DNA of 64,000 bases from contig JASAMV010004746.1 of NCBI GenBank assembly GCA_030248065.1, forward strand, positions 57,501-121,500, written 5' to 3'. This DNA comes from Rhynchonema sp. JSB1_4. Taxonomy: Eukaryota > Nematoda > Chromadorea > Monhysterida > Xyalidae. The notes beneath the pieces were generated by a model that did no database searches, was not told where the DNA came from, and saw only the letters and a list, made by a program, of their open reading frames with translations. Numbering within the stretch: position 1 is the stretch's first letter; every line of letters begins with the position of its first letter. Below, one piece after another: positions 1-12,400 of the stretch. The position numbers and the translations under genes were made by a program.

Positions 1-423
1 GGTCGATGGTCGCATGATTTTATGTTTGATGGATTTTGCAGATGCCACTATATTTGAACTTATGTACCCAAGCTGTATGTACCAGAGTTTTCCGCATGAA
101 GCACCAGGAGCTCTATTCAGAAAAAAAGGCGGAAAATCGGACGCTCTATTTCAAAGATGGCTCCCGGAGGGCTCTATTCAGAAATGTTCCAGCGTAGTCC
201 CCCTCGCAGCGAGAGACCTCCAACCGAAAGGGTGTCTCTCCGGAAAACTCCGGTACTTCTACTGTGGTGGTCGAAAATCGTCTAGTGATTGAATTTCGAT
301 ATACAACGTAAAAGTCACGCGACCACGACCACAACGGAGCCGGCCGCTGTCTCAGTTTTTGATGCCGGCGCCGTGGAAAAATGTCGATGATACACACGGT
401 CACATCGAATTATTTATCTCCAG
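1..423. other. Intronic or upstream DNA with decayed foldback sequence
   Basis: No exon of the first gene could be placed here. Positions about 95-285 carry pieces resembling the foldback family best seen at 37797-38261: runs such as GCTCTATTCAG, CCCGGAGGGCTC and AAAACTCCGG. The start and signal peptide of the gene that follows presumably lie upstream of the window. Confidence 0.4.
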
Positions 424-3400
424 CTTGCTACGCCAATACGGAGTTGGGTACGAACGTTGAGGTTGAGATAACGCTCGATAAGGGAAAGCAGAAGGTTGCG
501 TCAACAAACGAAGGCAAGCGGTACAGAAAGAATACGGTAGCTACCGTAACCTGCACCGGTTACAATGTGTTTGCGGACAAGACAATGTCGAAAGAAACGA
601 CATGCACAGAAACTGCAGCAAAAGCGGCCGATTGGGCCAAGAAGGATCATAAATGCGACCCGAGTAAGTTGCGAATATAGGAGCCGTATCAGGTTTAGAG
701 GGCATGGTGAAGAAAGTCTTGTATGGATTGCGTTTTGCAATTGAGTTTTGACCAGTTTAATACGCGTTTCACGCTGGTCAAACTCGCGGCCTCAAAACAC
801 ATCACAAAATATACGGCCAAACAAAAACTGTTTTTCCGTGGTTGCATTTACAGTTCTTTATGCCTTCAAACTTGATACGGTTTGCTGAGAGCTCGAATAC
901 AATTTATCTAATCTTAATTCCATTTGTCTATTAACCTCGTTCCTGTGCAGCGTGCGCTGAAATCACTGAATCGAATTACCGCGCTTTATGGAAAAAGTTG
1001 GAAGGCAAAAACATCGATGTCACCAAAATCTCGCATAAAGATCAAATCGCCATCAAAGAGCAGCAGCGGTCAATGGCCGGCGCGATGGCTGATGTGAGAT
1101 GCAAGGTTGTGAAACATTATGTACAAAGACAAGCTGCACACTAGATTTGCACCGGAGAATACGGTATAGGGCACTGGAATCAAACTTGGTGATCGGTTGC
1201 CCTGATCACATGATGTTTTCTACTGACGATATTTCAAAATTTACCCGTGTACGTAAAGTAAGCGGCAGTTCAATCCTTTACCATTCACATCCACCAGCTA
1301 TTGGTCGCACAATGACCATATAAGAATTCATCAAATCAATCCTGATTTTCACGTTCAGTCAGTCTTAACCACTGTGCTATTTGTGATTCTCATAAAACAT
1401 TTTCAGCTGAAAATAATCTAGCCAGATCAACCACGTTGCCGCAGGTCTGAAACATTCTCTTTACTACATGCTTTGTGTGCGATCACGCAACGCAACGTCA
1501 CCACCCCGTCCTTTTCCCGCTTTACGATTCAGGAAAAAAATTTGACCAATTCTTATAAAGTCATTGTGCGACCAATATAAGGTTGCTTACATAAGCGCGG
1601 TTGAAATATCATGTTGCCACGTCACTAGCTGCTGCATTATGTGTTGTGCACTGGTGATTTCAGGTTGATGTTTCATCGGAAGAACTGTATATGTATAAGC
1701 AAACACGGGCTATCCTTGACTACGGCAAAGAGTTAAGCTGCCATACAGCACATACATAATTAGATTCGACCAGCGTAAAATAATAAGCTAGTCCCAGACT
1801 GAAAAGAAGCAACTTTTATTTTATACTCTTGGTCGAAATTAGTGCGGCACCACCAGTGGGTTTCTTGATATTCTTAAAAACTAAGAAAAGCCACGCGGCC
1901 GAATGCTATCCGATCACCAAACCTCTTGTGATTGTCAACAACTGCGTCATTAAACCCTCAGACATTCCAACTGTGTATTGGTCGCACAATGACCATATAA
2001 GAATTCATCAAACCTATCCTGATTTTCACGTTCATTCACTCTTAAACACTGTGCTATTTGTGATTCTCGCAAAACATTTTCAGCTAAAAATAATCTAGCA
2101 TATCAACCACGTTGCCGCAGGTCTGAAACATTCTCTTTACAATACATGCTTTGTGTGCGATCACGCAACGCAACGTCATTGCCCCGTCACTGTCCCGCTT
2201 TACGATTCAGGAAAAAATTTGACCAATTCTTATAAAGTCATTGTGCGACCAATATCATGCACTTCAGGCCGGTCATTACTTCAAAGCGGCCGGCAAGCAG
2301 AACGTCAACACGCAGCCGTTGACGTGCAATGATGAGGGAGACTGGGTGGAGGAAGCTGGCGTTGATGTGGAATGTGTGAAAGGTGGGCGACATTTTATGA
2401 TAAATCTTACATGTTTCATTGCCCCCGCCGCGCAGTAGGCTCATTTATCTGCAGTGAAATTGTCTAAAATTTTCAGATGCATGTAGGCATTTTTGTGATA
2501 AGCCTTCTTCCGATAGTCAAATTCTCGAATTGCGATCTGAATGCTTTTTGGGTCGCCTTGCATGATCAGGGCTGCCCACAGTCCTGCTTTAAAGCCGTCT
2601 TTTCTCTTTCGGACCTACTTTCAAAAGCCGGACGCATTGCTTGCCCTGATCTTGCAAGGCGCAACAAAACATTATCCAATCCTTGGGTCGAAATTCGATG
2701 ATATTTGACTATGACGCTCTACCAAATGGGTATTCATTATGGTTGTCAAAAATGATAGATTCCAATCATGTCACAATAGACAGGGTAGACTGTATTGGCA
2801 TTCCCCCAACAAATTACAATGTCACAGCGTTGTTCTACTGTAATGTTTCAGCGTGCGATAATAAGGAACCACCACCGGAACAAACTGAGTATCTGGCCTA
2901 CCGATTCGATAAATTGGCCCTCACGTTGCACTGGACCATGGGTGAGCACCGTCATTCGATTATTTGGTTAAATTCCCCCAATGTTCTTTGCGATGGAGAG
3001 AACACCTTGTGCATACAACATATACATACGTGTCCGAGCTATGTACGTATATACCATTGTCTGTATTTGTGTTTCGATTGGCGAGACACCAAAACCAGTG
3101 AGAGGCGAACTTAATCTCACTTTGCGGTGTGCTCTTGGCTTGTGCTCTTTTTCTTTTTCTTCCCTGTTCCTGTTTCCTTTTTCTTTTTCTAAAAAATTTT
3201 TTCCTTTTTTATTTCAAAACTCATACATCTTCTAATAGAATAGTGAGGAAGCAATGCATCTCATGACTGATGAGGACCCGGATGCATTGTGACATACAGT
3301 ATGTATATAGTCTCGTGAAAGGGTCCGAAACTATATATGCAATGCAGCTTTATACTACTCTAATATTATAATCTTGCTCACATTTATAAGAACTAAATGA

Positions 3401-6400
3401 AACACTGCTACACACTCCTTTTGCATCCGGGTAGGGGAGGGGGGTTGGATAACAGCAAACCGCATACCGCATCATACGCAACTGACCTCCTCATGCATTC
3501 CACAACCTTCAACTCGTGTGATGTTTCACAGCAAATATATATAAATATACAGGCATGTACCCACAAGGCACGGTGCTGACAACCGAGTGTGAGCTGCCCT
3601 ACGAACTGGACATGTCAACCGACAAACCAACGTGTGACACGGACGGACAGTGGAAACCTGCCAACCCACAGAAATGTTTACCACCACCTAGCGTTCCCAC
3701 AAGTTGGTCGGAACTTGATTATTTTACGCTCTTGATATCTTGGAAGAACAGGTTTTTGGTGGTGTCGATGTTCGCTTTTGGTGAGAAGCTGTGAAACGTC
3801 AGCTGAAGATGCAGTGTACAGATTGTTGCGCGCTGTGTTGATAGTTTGAGACATCGCTGTCTCCTTCCGTAGTATGATTGCTGGTATTGGTCGCACAGTG
3901 ACTTTATAAGAATTGGTCAAATTTTTTTCCTGAATCGCAAAGCAGGCTAGTGACGGGGCAATGACGTTGCGTTGCGCGATCACACACAAAACACGTAGCA
4001 AAGAGAATGTTTCAGACCTGGGGCAACGTGGTTGATCTGCTAAATTATTTTCAGCTGAAAATGTTTTGTGAGAATCACAAACAGCATAGTAGTTAAGAGT
4101 GACTGAACGTGAAAATCAGGATTGATTTTGATGAATTCTTATATGGTCATTGTGCGACCAATATCACGTTATATAGCACTCAGCCCTGTTCTGATCAAAC
4201 GATTTTTCACAATTACCCATCAGGATCGGTCAGGATGCAGTACCGGTATACCTGCGTGTTATATTGCTGACAAGGCAAAGTATACTCCTGTCTGACAGCG
4301 CTATAGGTCACTTTATACTTTGTCTCGTTGCGATATACTCGCAACATTTTCTCGCGCGGTGATTGGCTCATGCGCGACTAGCCAATGAGCGCGTCGGAAA
4401 ATGTTGCGTGTATCGGAACGAGACAAAGTATAAAGTGGCCTTATGACTGACAAACCAACAACTACAACAACAATCACCGATTTCCAGCGCCGTCCACAGC
4501 CGGCCCCACCAGCACGACCAACAGAACAACACCGCAGATCGAGGCGTCAACCAGCTATTTGTGGCTGTTGTACTTCCTGATACCATTATTCATCATCCTG
4601 ATGGTTAGTGTTGCGGGTTGTGCGTTGGAGAAGAAAAAAACGTTTTTGTTTCCAAACTTCTTAAAGAAACTTTATCGGAAAATCAATAATTTTCGCAGGT
4701 GGTGAGTGGAGTGTTGTTAGTGCGTCGCGCCTACAAGCGTCATATTGACAACCAGAATCAACGCATACGAATGCGTGAGGCGTTGGCGGTTAGTCCGGCT
4801 GGCTGATGTTTCACAGCCCATATATAAACGACAACATGCAACTTTGCAGCTCGAGCGTTTGCACGTCGCGCGTCCACCGGCCGAAGGCGGTACGCTGCCA
4901 CCAGAGAAGCTCAAATTCCACAAAAAGAAGAAGTTCGATCAAGCCGTATGTTTCCCAGAGTCTCCAAGCTTTTTTTGTGAAGTTTTCCGATGTATTAAAC
5001 TTTGTGATTGCATCGGGATCCCCTCATCTTGTGACCTTTCTGAATTCGGTTTGATGTTTTTAGTAAAAAAGGTTATCAAGGCCAGACCTAACCGATCGCC
5101 AGGCTTGCTATCATCTTCTTATTGACATTTCGTGTACTTGAAACATCAAGTACAACAATCTTGTCAGGTGTTGTCCAAAGTGCCGGTTCCGAGTGCGCAT
5201 GCGTTGCCACCCAATGTGCCAATGCATCAACCGCAATACAGCGATGCCGCGCGCATTACGTTCCAGGATGATGTCAGTTGGGGGGGGGGGGGGGTGATGT
5301 TTCAATATAATGTTGTTGGGTGGTCATTTTTTGATTCACTATTTGAGCTGGAGCCGGTTTATTTGCCCATATACATACACACTATAAATAATGTGAGGGC
5401 AGACTGTACATAGTGTATACATATATACCACCCCGAATTCTAACAACACAGCACCAGACAAGCTGATGTTTCGCCATACGAATTGCAGAAAAGTCTGGTG
5501 GAGGCGCATGAGATCAGTGGTCGTGACGCGGACGAATTCCTGAGCGAATACGGATACGATCGGAAACGGGACGCCATCAAACCGGTGGGTTGAATTGGGC
5601 TGGGATCTACCATAAAGGGTACACATATTTAGGATGATACGGTTGTTGTCGACGCAACTGGCTGCGTTTCGTGCAAATATGCAACTTGATGGATGTGTGC
5701 TCTGTGCAACATCACACGTGGGATGTGTGAAGACGTTAGCGTGACGCAGCAACTCTTCCCAGATGAGCACGATGATGAGATCAAAACAGCAGTGCTGTTA
5801 CGCACTTTGGGTAGTGAGGCCGGCGTGTTGATGACACCAGAGAGATTATGTGCTTCATTTGCGCATTATACGGCAGTTGCGTTGACCACATTAGCATAAG
5901 ACGATACATTGAACTTGGTGATCGGATCGCATACGGGTCGGATCTGTCTTGGTCGCATGACCGTAGTTTTTAAACTTATCTACAGTTTGTTGACGTCGCT
6001 GCTGTTGACCAGTCCATTAGTTGTTCGTTAGTTGCATGGGTTCATGTCTTACTTGAGCGAGGTAACAGTGGTTACCCGAAGTACACCACGGTTGGAAGTT
6101 GAGACGAAGTTAATGGCTTGATTGGATCATGAAACTATGCTGACCTCAAAAGACCCATCCTAGCCGATTGCCAAGTTTTCAAGCGGTTGTTGGTGAAATT
6201 CACAACAGCTTCAATAATAGTGCAATACGGTGCTGGGGGCCTCAGGCAATCATAATCCCTTGTTGCCTCTTTTTCAGACAGTAAATACATATACCTGATG
6301 TTTCACACTGTGACCAGTACCACCTAACGTTTGCATTGCAGCAACCCCCCAAACGCAAGCCGCCCAAGAACAAACCCAAGGAAAAGTCAAGCAGCAGTAG

Positions 6401-7263
6401 CTCGTCATCGAGTGACGAGGAGACAGAGGGCAAGCCGAAGAAGGACAAAAAGGGCAAGAAGGGGATGAAGAAGGGCAAGAAGGACAAGAAAGAGTGCGTT
6501 ATGGTTCAATCGACTCTGCCAGTTCTGCTCATTAGGAACAACGTTTTTGGCGATTTTTTAATCCGGGGACCCATAGATGGCCCGCGTGGCTGTGCAGGCC
6601 TGGTTATGCAACCTGAGTCTAAGCCTACATGGATGAGGCAGTCCGCGACCCAACTTTGTGCGCCGAAGGTTCACGCCCAACCACGTATGTATGGGTAAAC
6701 GGTCACAAAACATATATAGATCGTCCACCACAATTGACAAGCTAGCTGATGTTTCACTTTGTGTTTCAGGTCGGATGACGAGAAATCGGTGCCGATCGGT
6801 GGTAAGGATAAGGAAGACGACGACAAGACCGAGTCGGAAAGCAAAAGTGGTTGGTTTGGTTAGCGATTGAAATCAATTTTTCGACAGTTTAGTGATGAAG
6901 GGTAATTAATAATGCTCTGATGTGGCCCGGCCCGACAATGTAAGCCGTATCACCTTTGAAGATTTTTTCGACCAAAGTTGGACTGAAGCAAAGGCAAACC
7001 CTAGTTTTGTTTGGATAGTTAAATGCGATGCAGTTAGGGGTCTCTACCTTGTTCAAGTATGGTTCAAAAGCAAAAATTGCTATTGTCTTCCCGCCGTCCT
7101 AAGTTTACCCATATAGTCGCACAGCGCTTGGCTTCAATCTATGCGTCACACATGCTTCACGTTTGACTTTAATCGACATGTCGTTTTAGCCCACGGCGGC
7201 GGCCCGCGCCAACGCAAGGGGAAGAATAAGAGCAAGAGTGACTCAGAGTCGGAACGTGGCTGA
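424..7263 (+). CDS. CCP/sushi-domain single-pass membrane protein, 5' partial (paralogue 1)
   Basis: Phase-consistent exons: 424-663, 951-1105, 2268-2382, 2852-2941, 3553-3702, 4488-4603, 4699-4788, 4850-4945, 5168-5272, 5489-5584, 6342-6493, 6770-6849 and 7190-7263 (TGA). About 519 residues are visible and the 5' end lies outside the window. The ectodomain holds three CCP-like modules, each with four cysteines and a tryptophan before the last. The first is on exon 424-663 (TVTCTGY, then W, then KC). The second is split over 951-2382 and the third over 2852-3702 (PTCDTDGQWKP). A Thr/Pro stalk leads to a membrane segment in exon 4488-4603 (YLWLLYFLIPLFIILM), followed by basic VRRAYKR. The cytoplasmic tail is Lys-rich with a nine-serine run and acidic stretches, ending DSESERG. 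CCP modules usually mediate protein binding at the cell surface; the ligand is unknown. The neighbour at 9462-19050 has the same architecture. Confidence 0.82.
1299..1578. mobile_element. MITE family A, copy 1 (TA target site)
   Basis: A ~278-bp element bounded by TA, with terminal inverted repeats beginning TTGGTCGCACAATGAC and ending with the complement TCATTGTGCGACCAA. It lies in an intron of the first CCP gene. TGAAACATTC sits close to its midpoint. TA duplications point to mobilisation by a Tc1/mariner-type transposase; no transposase is encoded. Confidence 0.8.
1976..2254. mobile_element. MITE family A, copy 2
   Basis: Same termini, TA flanks and orientation as the copy at 1299, only about 400 bp downstream in the same intron. 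Its right end stops 13 bases before the exon starting at 2268, so the end of the element makes up most of the region just upstream of that 3' splice site. Confidence 0.8.
3885..4163. mobile_element. MITE family A, copy 3 (inverted)
   Basis: Same ~278-bp element in reverse orientation, flanked by TA, in the intron before the transmembrane exon. The central motif reads AATGTTTCAG here. Confidence 0.8.
4306..4445. mobile_element. MITE family B, copy 1
   Basis: A ~140-bp near-perfect palindrome. The arms begin CACTTTATACTTTGTCTCG and end CGAGACAAAGTATAAAGTG. Inside, GATTGGCTCATGCG faces GCCAATGAGCGCG. A second copy lies at 42718-42860. Confidence 0.75.
5280..5294 (+). repeat. Poly-G run in intron
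   Basis: A run of about 14 G directly after the donor of exon 5168-5272 and just before GTGATGTTTCA. The length is likely to be unreliable in sequencing. Confidence 0.6.
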
Positions 7264-9461
7264 AATTGACTAATGATGAAATACGGATTTATGGGCGCTA
7301 AAGGTCGCAAACCGATTTATGTGATTTTCACTGCATCGCAACAATTTAGTGTGATTTATATTGATTGACACCTATATGTAAAATGTGGACATTTCATTCA
7401 AGTCAATTCAGTGATAAGGATTGATTGGATAAGGAGGAGATTTGTGCATTTTTAATGATCAAAGTTTGGGTCTGAGGTGTGCATTTTTCATCGGTAAATA
7501 TTTTATGGGCCAATTTTGCTTTTTACGGGTTCCGTTTCATTTTTACGGGTATATTTCATGCGTTTGGGAATAATATCTCGGTTTATTTAAAGTGTCGATT
7601 TTTGAAATATTGTCGTGTTTATTTAGTAGCGTAATTCATGATCTTGTTTCCTCTGTAACGGTTGTTGTGCTTTGACCTGACGTAAATCCTATCCGGCTTA
7701 AAACTTCTTCAATTCATCTTTTTACTAAATGTAGAGGTTCGTAATATTGTTGTGCATGCGAGTACCCATTTATTGAGCAATTAATAACTTTTTGGTCTAA
7801 CTAATGTGCCTGATTTTTGTGTTCTAGTCCGGTGCAATTATGTGGTATTTATTTTTTCCATGGGAATGATTGTGGCAAAGGTTCTTCATTCCTCTCGGTA
7901 TATTATGCTCTGCTTTGTGACCATAATGTTATTTTGGTGTGTGTATGTCTGCTTGATTGTGCCTGCTATTTTTACTGTCTCGTGAAGTGTGGTCTCCATG
8001 ATCTTGTTCCATCGATTGATTTACGTCTGCAGGTGCATACAGTTGATGGGTTATTTTAGTTACTGCTGGCTAAGCCTTTGTTCCTAATACAGTTCAATCA
8101 TCAACTTTTCTCTTATCAAAGTTCATTGAAGTAAAACTGCTAACCTGGAGCTTGTCATAAAGAATAGTGATTGACAAAACCAGTCGGCAACATAACAATG
8201 TACGCACAGTTAGCTGTACACGTAATGGCCCATGCCCAGCTTTGCCTTCATGCAGGCTTGCACGTGTGCAGTGTCCAGCCAGACCTGAAATGAACATCTT
8301 TTCCGTTGGTCGAATTGGGGCGAAGCTTGAGCCCAAGAGTCTAATAATAAATAACACCAACATAACTTTGATGTTGCCGGGATGGCAATGCCGTGTGTGA
8401 AGTTCATGGTGCTGTTTGGTGTCTTTCAGAGACGAACAACACCAATTCAGAATACACAATTTATATTGGTGAATTTTCGGTACTCAATAGTGCCCTTGTC
8501 AGGAAACACACACATACAGTACATGATATATTGGGCTGTGGGCTGCGCTGATGTCCAGTGCTGACCATTTGAATATTAGGGCGCGCCCATGTAGGCCAGG
8601 TCAACAATGACTGCAGCCTTAATTTGCAGTTTACAAATTTGCATGATCTAAAGAAAACAAAGCACAAAATGGCCGTGCCCTTGATATATCAAGCAACAGC
8701 ACACCCAACGCAAACACACACAGGCACAGCCAGTGTTGGGTAATTCACAACCCTTGGCCCTGTAGCTATGTATAACGCCGCCGCCTAGCCAGAAAAATGT
8801 TTCGCTTATGCCCTGGCCCTGTCGGTGCGGCCATGTAGAGCAGGACCGGGGCCGGGGCCAGGGCCTCGGGCATATATAGATTGTTTTTCATGGCCCTGGC
8901 CCGGCCCCGGCCCCGGCCCCGGCCTACATGGGCGCGCCCTTACCCTGCTCGCGCAGCAAAAACATGCAGACGAACAGGTTGCATGTTGGTGAAACTGTTC
9001 TAAAACACTATAACAAATCTTTCCACGTCGACTTTGTGCTCACGTATGGCAACGTGTTTGGCAACGTTGTCTTACAGTTTGCCGTTGGTTTATTGGTGAC
9101 GTTGGTTTTGAGTGTTGGCAATCTTTGTCGTTTAATTCGTGGAGATGAGCATTCACACGTCACATGACACGTTTTGGCTTTCACGTTTAGTTGCATTTAA
9201 ATTTTCTACCATGGAGCTGAAAATCACTTTTTCATTGAGATAAACTAAAAACTAAACTAATATTGAGATAATCGGCGAGCAAAACTAAAAATACCATCAT
9301 GTATTGTTCAAGCAAGTTTCTGGCCTGACAAAAGGAGCCAACAATAAACAGCTCGACACCAAATTTTCAGGTATACATCGGCCAAAAAATTCTATTAGTT
9401 TATTTTCACCGATTTAGTCCATAGTCTGATTAAATCAATCAATAATGTAGTCAATCAACCA
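7264..9461. other. Intergenic region between the two CCP paralogues
   Basis: The first ~1.3 kb is AT-rich and no exon with credible splice sites was seen, apart from the foldback element at 8577-8942. The promoter of the second paralogue should lie in the last few hundred bases, but no core motif is convincing. Confidence 0.4.
8577..8942. mobile_element. GC-rich foldback element
   Basis: The arms TAGGGCGCGCCCATGTAGGC and GCCTACATGGGCGCGCCCTTA face each other about 365 bp apart. The interior carries CCGGCCCC tandem runs. No coding capacity was seen. Confidence 0.65.
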
Positions 9462-12400
9462 ATGAAACAAGTGATGCACCACCAGTCCCGGCCACATGCA
9501 TTCGTCGTGCTGTTGTGCTTGACACTGGGGTTGGCTGCGGTGACATGGTGCGAACAACAAGGTTAGCCGAATCGGTGGTTGTTGTGTTCCATTTCGATTT
9601 GTACGGCGTGTTGTACGACTATTTTACCAGTTAGATAATCCTAAACATCCTTCAACGACACAATTGGAACTGAAAATTAGTCCAAGATTACGTTTCATAG
9701 TGTAGTACTTATAGTTACGACAAGAAAAAAGTGACAGGGTACACTTTAGAGATGTCCTGTATTTTTTGAACTGCAGGCTTATGCTTCAAACACGCGCTGA
9801 AGGACGATCAAATAAATACAGACAAACTGGATTCTACAAACGTCACTGATTCTCATGCGACCAGATCCACTGTCAAGGTTGTTTTTTACGGGACTTCATC
9901 ATTTTCGATATGGTGATAAGTTGACTCGTTTCGCGCGTTACATTTTCTGTGACTGACATGATACATATTTCGCGATCGTTTACTGTGTTACGCTGGTCAA
10001 ATAGTCATGATGTGGTAAATTCTCTATAAAGATTTCAGTGATTCACTCAGTAAATCTCAAAATACTGCTGCGTAAAACGACAGTTGACCGAACAGAGGGT
10101 GGAATTATCGAAACGGTGTAAAGAAGAGTTACGTGTGACAGTCGGTGTAAACTTCGTGTAAACATGATGTTTATGAAACCCCGACCTTCGCACCCAATTC
10201 TTGTTTTAAACCGCTTCGAAAATTCCACGCAAAGAGCGATCACCATGACCTGATAACGGACGTTAGCGTCGTCTCGTCTTCTTTGTGCGCTCCATCTGCA
10301 ATCGAAACTTAACTAAAATTAAATTTTATCAAAAATCAGCAAAACTGAAGGTGCAATGCGAAGCTGACCACATTTGGCGTGACACCGGCCAGCCGACCGG
10401 CCACCGCGTGTTGGTGTGCGACGCTGCGGCACATTGGCGATGGATGGATGGCAAAGACCATACTTGTGTAAAAGGTGTGTTGTATGATTTGGACAAATAT
10501 ATTTCTTTTGAAATGGCACACAAATGCGTCATATTTCGAACTGCCCCTGGACTGATACGAAACTGGGTGCTCGCATGGTGTATGTATGTATACATATGTA
10601 CATACATACATGTAGGGTTGTTTGCAATCTGCTCTGGTCACGCAACATTTGAGGTCCACATATATTTCAAACCCATATTTATGAATTTAAAGAATCACAA
10701 ACTTGCAAGAATGACCTATTCAGGTTGTTCAATGGCAACCCTGGCCGATTTGATAAATGACGAAGGTGACAGAGAGTTATGGCCGGTTGACAAACAGATG
10801 GAGTTCAGATGTGCGGCTGCAAGTCAGGTCATGCAGGTATAAAACAGTTAAATTCATTGATGTTAAAAAGCTGACTTGTTTTATTGAATGAACAAAAGTC
10901 AAATTAATCAAAGTCTAAACGCAAAAGTGTCGCAGAGCATCAACTCAACGGACGTGTCCCTGACGTGCAAAGATACAGGGTGGATGAAGGATGACGAAGA
11001 ATTCATCAAGGAACCGTGTGCCGAAAGTTGGTCGTTATCAATCATGCATTGTTCAGTATTTACCAGCATCCAATTTTGGCAAAATTGTGCAGAAATGAAA
11101 GCAATGTGTGTGTGTGTGACTGACCAAACCCACATCAGATTGCGAAAATTTCCGGTCAGCTCAGGCAGTAAAGAAGCTATTGGGAAAATTGCTAACGCTC
11201 GGTGAATTTAGATTAGGTTCCCCCTACATATACTGTATGTACCTATACGTATAATCGAATATTCCAAGTATTCCAAACTTGGGGAATGTTTTTTGCCGTC
11301 AAAATAAAATCGAACCAATACCCGAAGATGCCAGAAGCCTGAATCCGAACAATTCTTGGGCCCAAATGTTTGTACCACACACACCCGTCGTGGCGGACTG
11401 AAAAGATGCTTCGGGCCAGAAATCACAACCGAGAATACAAAATTGTTGTTGTTATAGTAAATTTCCAAATTCGCTGCCGCACAGTAAAATATGCCCCACA
11501 GTTAATGTTTGGTTCTAAACCCGAAAGTCAGCTTTTGAAACATTCGGGCAACATACGCACTTGCAGCTTGCCAGCCAGACAGGCAGCTGCGCGCAATGTT
11601 TCAGAACTGCGCGCGGTTAGCGTTCGGGCTCAGAACGTGACATTAACCATGCATGGGGCGTATTTTACTGTGCGGCAGCGAATTTGGAAATTTACCATAC
11701 AGAGTGCACAATCGACTCGCTGTTCGATCGTCTACATCATTCGCACGCAGTTGTGCCCGATCTGACCACCGGTTCTGTGGCTGTCGACAAATTGTACGCG
11801 GCCAGATGCCCCGACGGAATGGTCTGGGACGACACAAAGGTCAGCAGGTTGTGTCAGGCTGTTTTGTCAGTGCTGCGCTATAGATTTGTCGGAGTGGTGC
11901 ATCGTTTGATGATGCCACTACCTTCAGACACCTTTAGTTAAAACCCCAAGCCAGATTCAAAACATGGTGGGATGCAGTGTTCGTTGTCCGGTCAGTTAAC
12001 GACTGATTGACAACAAAAGAATTTGATTGATAAGCAGTGTCTGGCCCTCGACGGAGTCGGGTCGGCACTGCATATCAGCCAAATTCTTTTGCAAGTTTAG
12101 CGGGAACCAGAATACAATGAGTTCCGCTGTGGAGAGTGTCACTATACAGCGTGCGGACTGTACTTGTATATGCTGCTGTGACACTGCACCCACCCACATA
12201 TGTAAACATCAATCAAGTCATGAATCTTCAGGGACAAGCCGAACGTCAAATCAAATGTGGTGGCAGTGGTGATGCTGACACGGGTAATGACACGTGGCAA
12301 TGGGCGGACGGAGAACAGGACAGGGCTTGTGTGGAAGGTGGGTGCGTGTGTGGAGGACACTGTATTCGGATGAGTTGTAGCTTTGGCAGACAGCCTTAGC

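Noticed and set aside
6336..6698. Continuation of the Lys/Ser-rich frame beyond 6493
   Set aside because: A donor at 6494 (GTGCGT) keeps frame with the exon at 6770, which continues the same acidic composition; the read-through part loses it.
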